From: an uncultured Holdemanella sp.
GTDB taxonomy: Bacteria; Bacillota_I; Bacilli_A; Erysipelotrichales; Erysipelotrichaceae
Reading direction: 5' to 3'
DNA: 8,703 bases
Assembly: GCA_900754615.1 (NCBI GenBank)
Contig: CAAEDN010000054.1
Coordinates: 1-8,703, forward strand
Positions 1-7,000 of this stretch are shown here, piece after piece. The notes under the pieces were generated by a model. It saw nothing but the letters and a program-made list of their open reading frames with translations. It did not search any database and was not told the origin of the DNA. Within the stretch, counting starts at the first letter, position 1. Every line of letters starts with the position of its first letter. The translations under genes and the position numbers were made by a program.

Positions 1-433
1 TTAACCATGGTAATAAGAATGAGAATACGTTTAATTTGTCATATTCACCTTCTTCAACAAATTTGTCAGCTTTTGCATTATAGAAAGCATTGATTGTACG
101 ACGAACGTTGTTGATCAAAACACCTAATACTCCAAATGGAACAGCTAATGCTACAGCTGCTGCTGGATCTAAGTTTGTAGCGATGGCAGCTGGGATTGCG
201 ATACATGAAGCCAAACCTTGATCACTTGGGATGTTTCCTCCGGCTTCAATACCACCCATATACATCAACTGAATTGTTGCACCATACATTAGACCTTTCG
301 CAACGTCTCCATAGACTAAACCAATAATTACACCAAGAACAACTGGCTTACGGAATGCAAATGATAGAAAGTAACAAGCACGTCCCATAGAAAGCCAATA
401 AATAAGACCAACTAATATAGCTTTGATTAACAT
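1..433 (-). CDS. PTS mannose/fructose/sorbose-family IIC component (partial, C-terminus beyond window)
   Basis: Membrane channel subunit (EIIC) of a mannose-family phosphotransferase system. It would carry the sugar across the membrane together with an EIID subunit while IIB phosphorylates it. I translated 144 residues from the ATG at 433 to the left edge without a stop; the family usually runs to about 250-270 residues, so roughly half is present. Visible family features are the N-terminal hydrophobic segment (residues 5-27), the block GDVAKGLMYGATIQLMYMGG (residues 42-61), the following EAGGNIPSD, a hydrophobic alanine-rich stretch, and VLINNVRRTINAFYNAKADK. The start is supported by a GAGGAG ribosome binding site at 442-447, 8 nt upstream. 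The gene lies 51 nt downstream of the IIB gene on the same strand, so the two are almost certainly cotranscribed; IID and possibly IIA would be expected further left. The substrate cannot be read from the sequence. Confidence 0.93.
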   Translation of the reverse strand, partial: MLIKAILVGLIYWLSMGRACYFLSFAFRKPVVLGVIIGLVYGDVAKGLMYGATIQLMYMGGIEAGGNIPSDQGLASCIAIPAAIATNLDPAAAVALAVPFGVLGVLINNVRRTINAFYNAKADKFVEEGEYDKLNVFSFLLPWL

Positions 434-484
434 AATTTTTTCTCCTCTCTCTTTATTATTTTAATTAAAATTATGTACTAATTA

Positions 485-967
485 TTATAACTTTGCTACT
501 GCTTTTTGTAATGTTTCAGATGGATAATCAGGAGTTGTTTGGAAATAAACTTCAATTCCTTGTTTTTCCAATCCTAACAACGTGTCAGCATCAGCACGAT
601 CCAATGTGATCGCATTATTTACGGCTTTTCTACCAGGACCACCACCAAGTCCTCCAATTTGAACTTTATCTAGCTTCAACCCTGCTTCAACAGCCTTATT
701 TAATTGGTTAACCCCTTTGAATAAAACCATCACTCTTTTCTTGTCGAAGTCTCCAGCTTCTTGTTTCTTTACTGCTGTTACATCATCGACAATTGTGATT
801 TTTACTCCTTTTGGTGCAGCCATTTTAAATACTTCCTGCATAAATAAATCCTTTGCTAATTCATTGTCAATTGTCACGATTTCATTGATCTGGCATTGAG
901 TCAACCATCTTGTGATTACCTGTCCATGAATCAATCTGAAATCTACTCTAGTTAATTCGATACTCAT
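485..967 (-). CDS. PTS mannose/fructose/sorbose-family IIB component
   Basis: Cytoplasmic phosphocarrier subunit (EIIB) of a mannose-family PTS; it takes phosphate from IIA and passes it to the incoming sugar. The protein has 160 residues, the normal length for a stand-alone IIB. The N-terminal active-site block VDFRLIHGQV (residues 8-17) holds the phosphorylated histidine, H14; most relatives have VDDRLIHGQV, so F10 is a small deviation. A glycine-rich loop IGGLGGGPGRK lies near residues 104-114, where relatives have a VGGM-type loop. The start is fixed by a strong AAGGAGG at 976-982, 8 nt upstream of the ATG. It is the first gene of the minus-strand PTS operon and is read divergently from the aldolase at 1300. 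A cre-like site at 999-1012 lies just upstream of its ribosome binding site, so CcpA repression by glucose is likely (inference). Confidence 0.95.
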   Translation of the reverse strand: MSIELTRVDFRLIHGQVITRWLTQCQINEIVTIDNELAKDLFMQEVFKMAAPKGVKITIVDDVTAVKKQEAGDFDKKRVMVLFKGVNQLNKAVEAGLKLDKVQIGGLGGGPGRKAVNNAITLDRADADTLLGLEKQGIEVYFQTTPDYPSETLQKAVAKL

Positions 968-998
968 TTGTATGTCCTCCTTACACCCACAATTCTAA

Positions 999-1012
999 TG
1001 CAATCGCTTACA
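999..1012. promoter_or_regulatory. cre-like CcpA site upstream of PTS IIB
   Basis: TGCAATCGCTTACA matches the catabolite responsive element consensus TGWAANCGNTNWCA at 13 of 14 positions (C instead of W at position 3) and is flanked by the usual A/T bases. It lies about 32 nt upstream of the IIB start codon, just before the ribosome binding site. If the promoter is further upstream, CcpA bound here would block transcription of the PTS operon when glucose is present. That role is inferred from the consensus, not shown. Confidence 0.6.
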
Positions 1013-1021
1013 TTTGAATAT

Positions 1022-1033
1022 GCTCAAACGAGC
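1022..1033. promoter_or_regulatory. Palindromic operator candidate 1 (GCTC-AAAC-GAGC)
   Basis: A perfect 4-bp inverted repeat around the centre AAAC. Read with its 5' neighbour it is TGCTCAAACGAGC, which fits the same pattern, TGYTCAAACGARC, as the reverse complement of the palindrome at 1051-1068. The two centres are 32 bp apart, close to three DNA turns, so two dimers would sit on the same face. A LacI- or GntR-type regulator is possible, but the family cannot be decided. Confidence 0.5.
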
Positions 1034-1050
1034 CAAAATAGGCATCCTTT

Positions 1051-1068
1051 TTTGTTCGTTTGAACAAA
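1051..1068. promoter_or_regulatory. Palindromic operator candidate 2 (TTTGTTC-GTTT-GAACAAA)
   Basis: A perfect 7-bp inverted repeat with a 4-bp centre, the strongest palindrome in the divergent region. Its reverse complement contains TGTTCAAACGAAC, matching candidate 1 except for two symmetric C/T and G/A changes. A third palindrome, TTTGTT-C-AACAAA at 1162-1174, shares TTTGTTCAA with it. Likely an operator for the regulator of the flanking sugar genes (inference). Confidence 0.55.
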
Positions 1069-1101
1069 CATACGAATACATAAAGAATTCAACACCACTT
1101 A

Positions 1102-1135
1102 TATATATAGAACATGCACACATATACTATATATA
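1102..1135. repeat. AT-rich inverted repeat TATATATAG/CTATATATA
   Basis: Nine-bp perfect arms at 1102-1110 and 1127-1135 separated by 16 nt. The low sequence complexity means it could occur by chance in an AT-rich spacer, but it lies midway between the two divergent genes and could be a flexible or easily melted segment. No T-tract follows, so it is not a terminator. Confidence 0.4.
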
Positions 1136-1190
1136 CGTTTTATATAAAGTGCTTTTGTGTATTTGTTCAACAAACCAATATTTTTGATCT

Positions 1191-1229
1191 TTTGGTCAAT
1201 CACACATAAAACAACACGTTATTTGGTCA
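1191..1229. repeat. Direct repeat TTTGGTCA, two copies upstream of aldolase promoter
   Basis: TTTGGTCA occurs at 1191-1198 and 1222-1229, spaced 31 bp start to start, about three helical turns. Each copy is also part of a small symmetric site: TTGATC-TTTT-GGTCAA (1184-1199, one mismatch) and GTCA-TT-TGAC (1226-1235, perfect). They sit directly upstream of the candidate -35 at 1239, a usual position for an activator or repressor pair. Function is inferred from position only. Confidence 0.4.
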
Positions 1230-1238
1230 TTTGACACA

Positions 1239-1267
1239 TTGTGAATGAATGCGCTTTCGCTTAGAAT
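1239..1267 (+). promoter_or_regulatory. Candidate aldolase promoter with embedded cre-like site
   Basis: TTGTGA (1239-1244), a 17-bp spacer and TAGAAT (1262-1267) make a plausible housekeeping promoter; the -10 box differs from consensus at one base, the -35 box at two. Between them, TGAATGCGCTTTCG (1246-1259) matches the palindromic cre form TGAAAGCGCTTTCA at 12 of 14 positions. CcpA bound there would overlap the promoter and block RNA polymerase. A nearby TTGACA (1231-1236) has no -10 box at the right distance. Confidence 0.5.
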
Positions 1268-1299
1268 GAAATTGTAAAAAGAGAGCGAGGTTATTTCAA

Positions 1300-1935
1300 A
1301 TGAAAATGAGAAAAATGAATACCACAAAAAAAATGGTTGAATCTGGAGCGTTGGCAATTGTTCGTGCAGATGTAGAGCGTGCATGTGAAATTGCGGATGG
1401 TTTAATTAAAGGTGGTGTTCCAGTAATGGAAATGAGCTACACATTTAACACAGCTGGTGATGTTATTAAAGCATTGAAAGAAAAATATGGTGAAGCTTTA
1501 ACAGTTGGTGCGGGTACTGTTTTAGATTCAGAAACAGCTCGTCACGCTATTTTGAATGGTGCTGAATTTATTATTGCGCCTAACTATGATGAAGGTGTCG
1601 CAAAAATGTGCAATCGTTACCAAATTCCTTATGCCCCTGGATGCACATCATTAACAGAAGCAGTTAATGGCTTAACTGTTGGTGCAGCATTTATTAAAGC
1701 ATTCCCTATTTCAGACTTCTATGGTCCAAAATTAGTAAAAGTATTTAAAACGCCTATTCCTGATATGCCTATCTTAGCTAGTGGTGGAATCAACCTAGAC
1801 AACCTTTCTCAATGGTTAGAAAATGGCGTAGATGTTTGTGGTTTTGGTGGTCTTTTGACTAAAGGAACATCTGAAGAAATTGCAGCAAACGCTAGTAAGA
1901 TCCGCGAAATCATTACAAACTTTAGAAACAAATAA
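1300..1935 (+). CDS. KDPG/KHG-type aldolase (2-keto-3-deoxy-6-phosphogluconate aldolase family)
   Basis: Class I aldolase that splits 2-keto-3-deoxy-6-phosphogluconate, or a close relative, into pyruvate and glyceraldehyde 3-phosphate through a Schiff base. The 211 residues match the usual family length. By position against E. coli Eda, the general acid/base glutamate is E44 in VPVMEMSYTF and the Schiff-base lysine is K133 in AAFIKAFP. Other family marks are IVR (20-22), VGAGTVL (69-75), APNY (93-96), APGCTSLTEA (112-121) and ASGGI near the C-terminus. The E. coli active-site motif EVTLRT reads EMSYTF here, so Arg49 is replaced by threonine, which may mark a subfamily with a different substrate range. 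The start at 1300 has GAGG at 1287-1290, 9 nt upstream; later in-frame ATGs at 1306 and 1315 are worse spaced. It is divergent from the PTS genes, which suggests uptake of a sugar acid or amino-sugar acid. The family call is sure; the natural substrate is not. Confidence 0.93.
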   Translation: MKMRKMNTTKKMVESGALAIVRADVERACEIADGLIKGGVPVMEMSYTFNTAGDVIKALKEKYGEALTVGAGTVLDSETARHAILNGAEFIIAPNYDEGVAKMCNRYQIPYAPGCTSLTEAVNGLTVGAAFIKAFPISDFYGPKLVKVFKTPIPDMPILASGGINLDNLSQWLENGVDVCGFGGLLTKGTSEEIAANASKIREIITNFRNK

Positions 1936-2049
1936 TAAAAGCATAATATATAACGATTGATTCTATCTCCATACTGTTCAAGCATTATAATCAATCGTAA
2001 AAAAGTGACATAATATTACAATAGCAACATTTATCTATATCTCTCCTAC
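1936..2049 (+). other. Long 3' region of the aldolase gene with an inverted repeat
   Basis: These 114 nt lie between the aldolase stop and its terminator and hold no gene. A perfect 10-bp inverted repeat ACGATTGATT/AATCAATCGT (1953-1962 and 1989-1998) brackets a 26-nt loop. It is followed by A residues rather than T, so it is not a terminator by itself. It may fold in the mRNA tail and protect or process the transcript; that is speculation. Confidence 0.45.
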
Positions 2050-2086
2050 ACTCACATATATTGGCATGTATATGTGAGTTTTTTTT
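2050..2086 (+). terminator. Rho-independent terminator after the aldolase gene
   Basis: ACTCACATATA (2050-2060) pairs perfectly with TATATGTGAGT (2069-2079) around an 8-nt loop, and a run of eight T follows (2079-2086). This is a textbook plus-strand terminator. It separates the aldolase transcript from ftsH, so ftsH depends on its own promoter. Confidence 0.93.
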
Positions 2087-2112
2087 ATGAATTATGTGGA
2101 ATTATGGAATGT

Positions 2113-2139
2113 GTAGCACTCTGCTTGCGAAAGTGCTAA
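2113..2139. promoter_or_regulatory. CIRCE operator (HrcA binding site) at the ftsH promoter
   Basis: The site reads GTAGCACTC, nine spacer bases, AAGTGCTAA. The CIRCE consensus is TTAGCACTC-N9-GAGTGCTAA, so each half matches at 8 of 9 positions and the spacer has exactly the canonical length. The inner seven bases TAGCACT/AGTGCTA are perfectly paired. The left arm ends just before the -35 box, the -35 box lies in the spacer, and the right arm falls between the -35 and -10 boxes. HrcA binding should therefore shut the promoter, with release under heat or misfolded-protein stress through GroEL titration, as known for groE and dnaK operons. Confidence 0.87.
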
Positions 2140-2152
2140 TAAGGTGTATAAT
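2125..2152 (+). promoter_or_regulatory. ftsH promoter
   Basis: TTGCGA (2125-2130), a 16-bp spacer and a perfect TATAAT (2147-2152). The transcript would start near 2158-2160, only some 20 nt before the start codon, leaving just enough leader for the AAGGAGG at 2167-2173. It overlaps the CIRCE site. Confidence 0.8.
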
Positions 2153-2180
2153 GTAATCAATTTCTTAAGGAGGAACACTC

Positions 2181-4049
2181 ATGAATAAACAAAAAAAGCC
2201 TCTATATCGATATTATACGATTATATTGATTGTCATTATGGCTTTAAACTTTATCGTATTCCCTATGTTTCAACAATCTAAGCTTGAAACAACTAATTAT
2301 TCGGATTTCTTAAATAAAATTGAAGAAAAAAAGATTGATACCGTTCAAATTGAAGATCACAATATTTATTACACACTAAAGAAAGATTCAACAGATAAGA
2401 CCTATAAAACAGGTGTTATGAACGATTCCGATTTAGTCAATCGATTGGATAAATCAGGTGCTAAATTTGGTCAAGTCTATCAAGAACAAATGAATCCTAT
2501 CCTATCAAGTATAATTTCCTTTTTCTTACCACTAATTATTTTTTGGGCATTTGGATCATGGATGTTTAAGCGTATGCAAAAGAAAATGGGCGGAGATGAT
2601 CAAATGTCATTTTCACAAGGCTCTGGTTTTGGCCTAGGCAATCTAGGAAAGAGCAATGCCAAAGTCTATGTTGGTGAACAAACAGGAAAAACATTCAAGG
2701 ATGTTGCAGGACAAGAAGAAGCGAAGGAAAACCTACAAGAAATTGTGGACTTCTTAAACAATCCAGCTAAATATAAAGAGATAGGTGCTAAGATGCCAAA
2801 AGGAGCCTTATTAGTAGGTCCTCCTGGAACTGGTAAAACACTACTTGCCAAAGCCGTTGCAGGTGAGGCTGGCGTTCCCTTCTTCTCAATTTCTGGTAGC
2901 GAATTCGTAGAAATGTTTGTTGGTAGAGGTGCCGCTAAAGTACGTGACCTATTTAAACAAGCCCGTGAAAAAGCGCCATGTATTGTATTTATTGATGAAA
3001 TTGATACCATTGGTAAAAAACGTGATGGCGCAGGTATGAATGGTAATGATGAGCGTGAACAAACATTGAACCAATTGCTTGCTGAAATGGATGGATTTGA
3101 TGGTTCCAAAGGTGTTGTATTGCTTGCCGCCACAAACCGTCCTGACTCATTAGATCCTGCTTTAACTCGTCCTGGTCGATTTGACAGAAGAATTCCAGTT
3201 GAACTTCCTGATCTTGCCGGTCGTGAGGCTATTCTTAAATTACATGCCAAAGACATCAAATGCTCTAACAACATTGATTTTAATGTTATCGCAAGAGCCA
3301 GTGCTGGAGCTAGTGGTGCCGAACTTGCCAATATTATTAATGAAGGTGCTTTATTAGCAGTCCGTGATCATCGTAAAACAGTGGTTCAAAAAGACTTGGA
3401 AGAAGCCATTGAAATCGTTATTGCCGGTGAACAAAAGAAAGGTGCAGTCATTTCAAATCGAGAAAGAATGATTGTTTCGTATCATGAAATCGGACATGCC
3501 TTAGTCGCAGCTAAATGTAAAAATACGGCTCCCGTTCATAAGATTACAATTATTCCTCGTACAAAAGGGGCTTTGGGATATACTATGCAAGTAGAAGAAA
3601 ATGAACAAAACTTATTATCAAAAGAAGAAGCTTACCAAAAAATCATGGTGTATACAGGTGGTCGTTGTGCTGAAGAATTGATTTTCAATTCGATCACAAG
3701 TGGTGCAAGCAACGATATTGAACAAGCCACTAAACTTGCTAGAGCCATGATTACACGTTTAGGTATGTCGGATGAATTTGGTATGACAGCTCTAGAAACA
3801 GTAAATAACCAATATTTGGGCGGCGATACATCTTTAGCTTGTTCAAATGAAACAGCTACTAAGATCGATGAAGCAACCATCGCATTAATTAAAAAAGCAC
3901 ATGACGAGGCTTATCAAATTCTAGAAGACAACAAGATGAAGTTACATGAACTTGCCAAATTCTTATATGAAAGAGAAACAATTACAGGTGAAGAATTCAT
4001 GTATATCTTAAATAAACCGGTTGAAATCTCAACAAAAGAAGAATACTAA
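2181..4049 (+). CDS. ftsH: ATP-dependent zinc metalloprotease FtsH
   Basis: Membrane-anchored AAA+ protease that unfolds and degrades damaged membrane proteins and short-lived regulators as a hexamer. The 622 residues are normal for the family. Order: N-terminal transmembrane helix (about 12-30), small extracytoplasmic domain (about 31-104), second helix (about 105-128), AAA domain with Walker A GPPGTGKT (213-220) and Walker B FIDEID (270-275), second region of homology with arginine fingers R330 and R333, then the peptidase with HEIGH (435-439; zinc ligands H435 and H439, catalytic E436) and the third ligand D512 in GASNDIEQAT. All catalytic residues are present. Two variations are the pore loop FVGRGA (246-251, usually FVGVGA) and isoleucine in place of alanine in HEAGH. 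The start has AAGGAGG 7 nt upstream. It is a single-gene unit with a CIRCE promoter and lacks the common tilS-hpt neighbours, so it may be a second, stress-induced copy (inference). Confidence 0.97.
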   Translation: MNKQKKPLYRYYTIILIVIMALNFIVFPMFQQSKLETTNYSDFLNKIEEKKIDTVQIEDHNIYYTLKKDSTDKTYKTGVMNDSDLVNRLDKSGAKFGQVYQEQMNPILSSIISFFLPLIIFWAFGSWMFKRMQKKMGGDDQMSFSQGSGFGLGNLGKSNAKVYVGEQTGKTFKDVAGQEEAKENLQEIVDFLNNPAKYKEIGAKMPKGALLVGPPGTGKTLLAKAVAGEAGVPFFSISGSEFVEMFVGRGAAKVRDLFKQAREKAPCIVFIDEIDTIGKKRDGAGMNGNDEREQTLNQLLAEMDGFDGSKGVVLLAATNRPDSLDPALTRPGRFDRRIPVELPDLAGREAILKLHAKDIKCSNNIDFNVIARASAGASGAELANIINEGALLAVRDHRKTVVQKDLEEAIEIVIAGEQKKGAVISNRERMIVSYHEIGHALVAAKCKNTAPVHKITIIPRTKGALGYTMQVEENEQNLLSKEEAYQKIMVYTGGRCAEELIFNSITSGASNDIEQATKLARAMITRLGMSDEFGMTALETVNNQYLGGDTSLACSNETATKIDEATIALIKKAHDEAYQILEDNKMKLHELAKFLYERETITGEEFMYILNKPVEISTKEEY

Positions 4050-4052
4050 AAC

Positions 4053-4088
4053 AAAGGATGAAGATTATCTGAAATCTTCATCCTTTTT
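4053..4088. terminator. Shared terminator between convergent ftsH and kinase genes
   Basis: AAAGGATGAAGATT (4053-4066) pairs perfectly over 14 bp with AATCTTCATCCTTT (4073-4086) around a 6-nt loop. For ftsH the stem is followed by T residues through 4088; for the minus-strand kinase gene it is followed by TTTT after a single G and T, so it could stop transcription both ways. The stem covers the kinase stop codon (4065-4067) and its last codons, so the coding end doubles as terminator. Confidence 0.9.
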
Positions 4089-7000
4089 ACATTGTTTTAA
4101 AGCATCCATTAGCTTTGTTTCATCCAAAGGCTTAGCCAAATGCATATTCATACCTGCTATTTTACTATTCATTATGTCTTCTACAAATGCATTCGCACTC
4201 ATCGCAATGATTGGAATTGTCTTTGCATCCAATCGTTTTAATGCACGAATCTTTCTTGTCGCATCTAAACCATTTATTTTTGGCATCATGATATCCATAA
4301 GAATAAAATCAAATTTATTTTCTTCACTCTTTTCAAATAAATCTATTACTTCTTGACCATCTTTTGCACATACAACCTGAATACCATTACGTTCTAACAT
4401 ATATTCAACGATTTCCATATTCAAATCGTTATCTTCTGCCACTAGCACACATAAACCTTCTAACGATATTTGTGGATGCCTATTATTTTTGTTTTCAATT
4501 GATTTTCCTAACTTAAAAGGAATCTGAATCGAAACCGTAGTTCCAACACCCTTTTCACTTTCCAATTGAATATTTCCATGCATATACTCCACAAGCTTTT
4601 TGGCAATAGGCAAACCAAGACCTGTACCTTGATATGTGGATCTACTAGAACTATCTTCTTGCGCAAATAAATCAAAGGCATGTTGAATAAAATCTTGACT
4701 CATTCCGATACCATTATCTTTACATCTAAATTCTAAAAGCGATGTCGAATCATCTAAACATTTCTCATTCATCCATACATGGATTTCTCCATTTTCTGGT
4801 GTAAATTTAACGGCATTTTGTACAACTATCGATAATATTCGTGAAAGATATATTGGATATCCTCTAAACTTTGAATGACTCAATTGACCTTCATACCAAT
4901 CCAAAATATATTGAATATTCTTTTCTTGTGCCAATTGTTGTGCATCAATATTCATGTTTCCTAATAATTTAGTAATATCAAAATCAACTTCTTCCTCTGT
5001 AAAATTATCACTTTCTAAATCATTCATATCCAAAACATCATTGACTAAAGAAATCAAATAATTTAACGACCGATGAATCTTATTTCGAGTAATTTTTTGT
5101 AACTCTAAATCCTTTGGATTTTGATCTGCAATATGAAGCATACCCGCAATACCATTTAATGGCGTACGCATATCATGAGACATACTCTGTAAGAATCGCG
5201 TTTTTATTTTTGCCTCACGCTTAGCCTGCTCTGCTTCAAAGAATAAATTTAATTCTTTACGCTTTGTCTCACTAATTGTACGAATTGTCGCAATGGCTTG
5301 AATCGCTTTTCCATTCACATCTCTTTTGCGAACAATAATACGCAATTTATGCCAATTGCCATCCACCATTCGATATTCAGCCAAAACATCCTCTTCTTTT
5401 TCAAGTCGTGAAGTTAATGTTTCTATATTCGCAAATTGATGGATAATATTTCGATATTCCGGTGCAACATCCTGTTCACATACGTCAAACATTTTTTCAG
5501 ATGCACACCCCGTTTTAGGAATAATGTCACTTCCTGAAATTCTTTCATATGTATCTGTTTCAAAATCAACTTTATAAATTGAACTATAACTTTTCGCAAT
5601 TGTAGAAATCGTTTCATTACTCCTCTTTATTTCCTCTAAAGCATTCTGCAACCTTTTCTGCGTTGCTTTTTCTTTTTTGATAATATCATCAATATAACGG
5701 AACCCAAGTAATACGTGACATGACTCTTCATTTTCACTTACCTTAACAACTTTCGTTTCAAAATATTGTTGATTCTGAGCATTTGGATAACAACGATAAT
5801 TCTGCGTTAGACTCACTTGTGTTTTCAACAAAGATTTTAAATTATCACGAGAAAACCACCATAAAAACTCAGGCTGCTCCTCCTTAGGAATATAACGCAT
5901 CGCATATTGATAAGCATATTCATAAAAATCTTTATACCCTGAATAACTTCTTATTAATTCACTCGCATTGGTTTCATCCTGAATATGAACAGGTTCAAAT
6001 TTACCACTGTTAACTTCCAAATAATAAATAGCCGTAAAGTCAGAGCTTAGACTTTCTAGAATTTGTTTTTCTTCTTCTAACCGGTCATTTCTTTCTTTTT
6101 CATGCTCAACAATGTCATTCACCAATTTAAAGCCCAATACAAAATCATCTGTCTCATTTGAAATCTGAGCAAAGCAAGCTTGGAAATAATCTATTTTTCC
6201 ATTAAATTTTCTTTGAAAAACAACCGGATATACTTTTTCTGTCTTGATTCGTTCACGAACAACACGATAATTCACATTTCTTAAAAAATCTTCTCGATCT
6301 TCTTCACAAACATATTCTGAAGCATATTTCTCCATGCTCTTTTGATAATTATTTTCTTTGGCAAACTCCTCAATTGCTTCTTGAGCAATATGATCCCCTT
6401 TTTTTGTTTGTTGATACAATTCAACCGTTAAATCATGATTGATTACCCATACCGTGACATATTCATGACTCAAACCAGAAATAAAACGCTGTTGAAGAAG
6501 GTTTTTTTCCTTATGTTTGTGAATATCAATAAGAAATCCACAAACACTTACTATTTTCCCTTTTTCATTTAAAACAGGCTTTCCAATTGCACGATACCAA
6601 CGATACTGTTGTTCTTTGTTTTGAAGTCGGAATTCCGCTTCATATGTTGCCTTAGGATCTTTAAGAATATGTATCTCTTTCCATTCCTCTCTTACCCCAT
6701 CCACATCTTGTGGATGCATATGCTTCCATAATTTTGCAAATGAAATTCGCGTCTCATTTGTGAGTCCATAAAGTATTTCAGACAGACTTTCACTACTTAT
6801 AAACTCTACTGGTTTTTCATTATCATCAAACCGAATGCGATAACGAGCCTCACCTAACTCACCGTATAGCGCATCTTCACTGTCTTCATTTGTATAAACC
6901 CATACAGAAAGATCTTTATCACATTCTTTATCCGAATAACGACTGATTTTCAAACGAATTAACGTTCCATCTTTTTTTCGATATGAAACATCCACTTGAT

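Larger units (their letters stand above)
968..1299. promoter_or_regulatory. Divergent control region between PTS operon and aldolase gene
   Basis: This 332-bp gene-free stretch separates two divergent transcription units. From left to right it holds the IIB ribosome binding site (976-982), a cre-like site (999-1012), two related palindromes (1022-1033 and 1051-1068), an AT-rich palindrome (1102-1135), another TTTGTT/AACAAA palindrome (1162-1174), two copies of TTTGGTCA 31 bp apart (1191-1198 and 1222-1229), and a candidate aldolase promoter with a second cre-like site. No open frame inside it looks like a gene. I found no convincing -35/-10 pair for the PTS operon. The density of symmetric sites suggests a specific local regulator plus CcpA; the regulator gene is not in the window. 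Confidence 0.75.

Noticed and set aside
1018..1038. Possible sigma-54 promoter for the PTS operon (minus strand TTGGCTC followed by GAGCAT), as mannose-family PTS operons are often LevR/sigma-54 controlled.
   Set aside because: The GG and GC doublets are 11 rather than 12 bp apart and the -12 box lacks TTGC; the bases are better explained by the palindrome GCTC-AAAC-GAGC.
1102..1135. AT-rich palindrome as a replication origin or DnaA box cluster.
   Set aside because: No TTATNCACA-type boxes are nearby; the segment fits a plain AT-rich intergenic spacer.
1196..1384. 62-codon minus-strand frame across the divergent region.
   Set aside because: It overlaps the aldolase start and promoter; no ribosome binding site or known motif.
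1986..1991. TATAAT as the promoter of a small RNA ending at 2086.
   Set aside because: No acceptable -35 box at 16-18 bp spacing; in AT-rich DNA the hexamer alone is weak evidence.
1953..1998. Inverted repeat ACGATTGATT/AATCAATCGT as the aldolase terminator.
   Set aside because: It has a 26-nt loop and is followed by A residues; the perfect stem with T-tract at 2050-2086 is the real terminator.
2666..3331. 221-codon open frame opposite ftsH.
   Set aside because: It is antisense to the conserved AAA domain, its composition is that of a reversed coding strand, and it has no recognisable domain; a shadow of ftsH.
4021..4356. 111-codon plus-strand frame at the end of ftsH.
   Set aside because: It overlaps the ftsH 3' end, the terminator and the kinase receiver domain in antisense, and shows no family resemblance.
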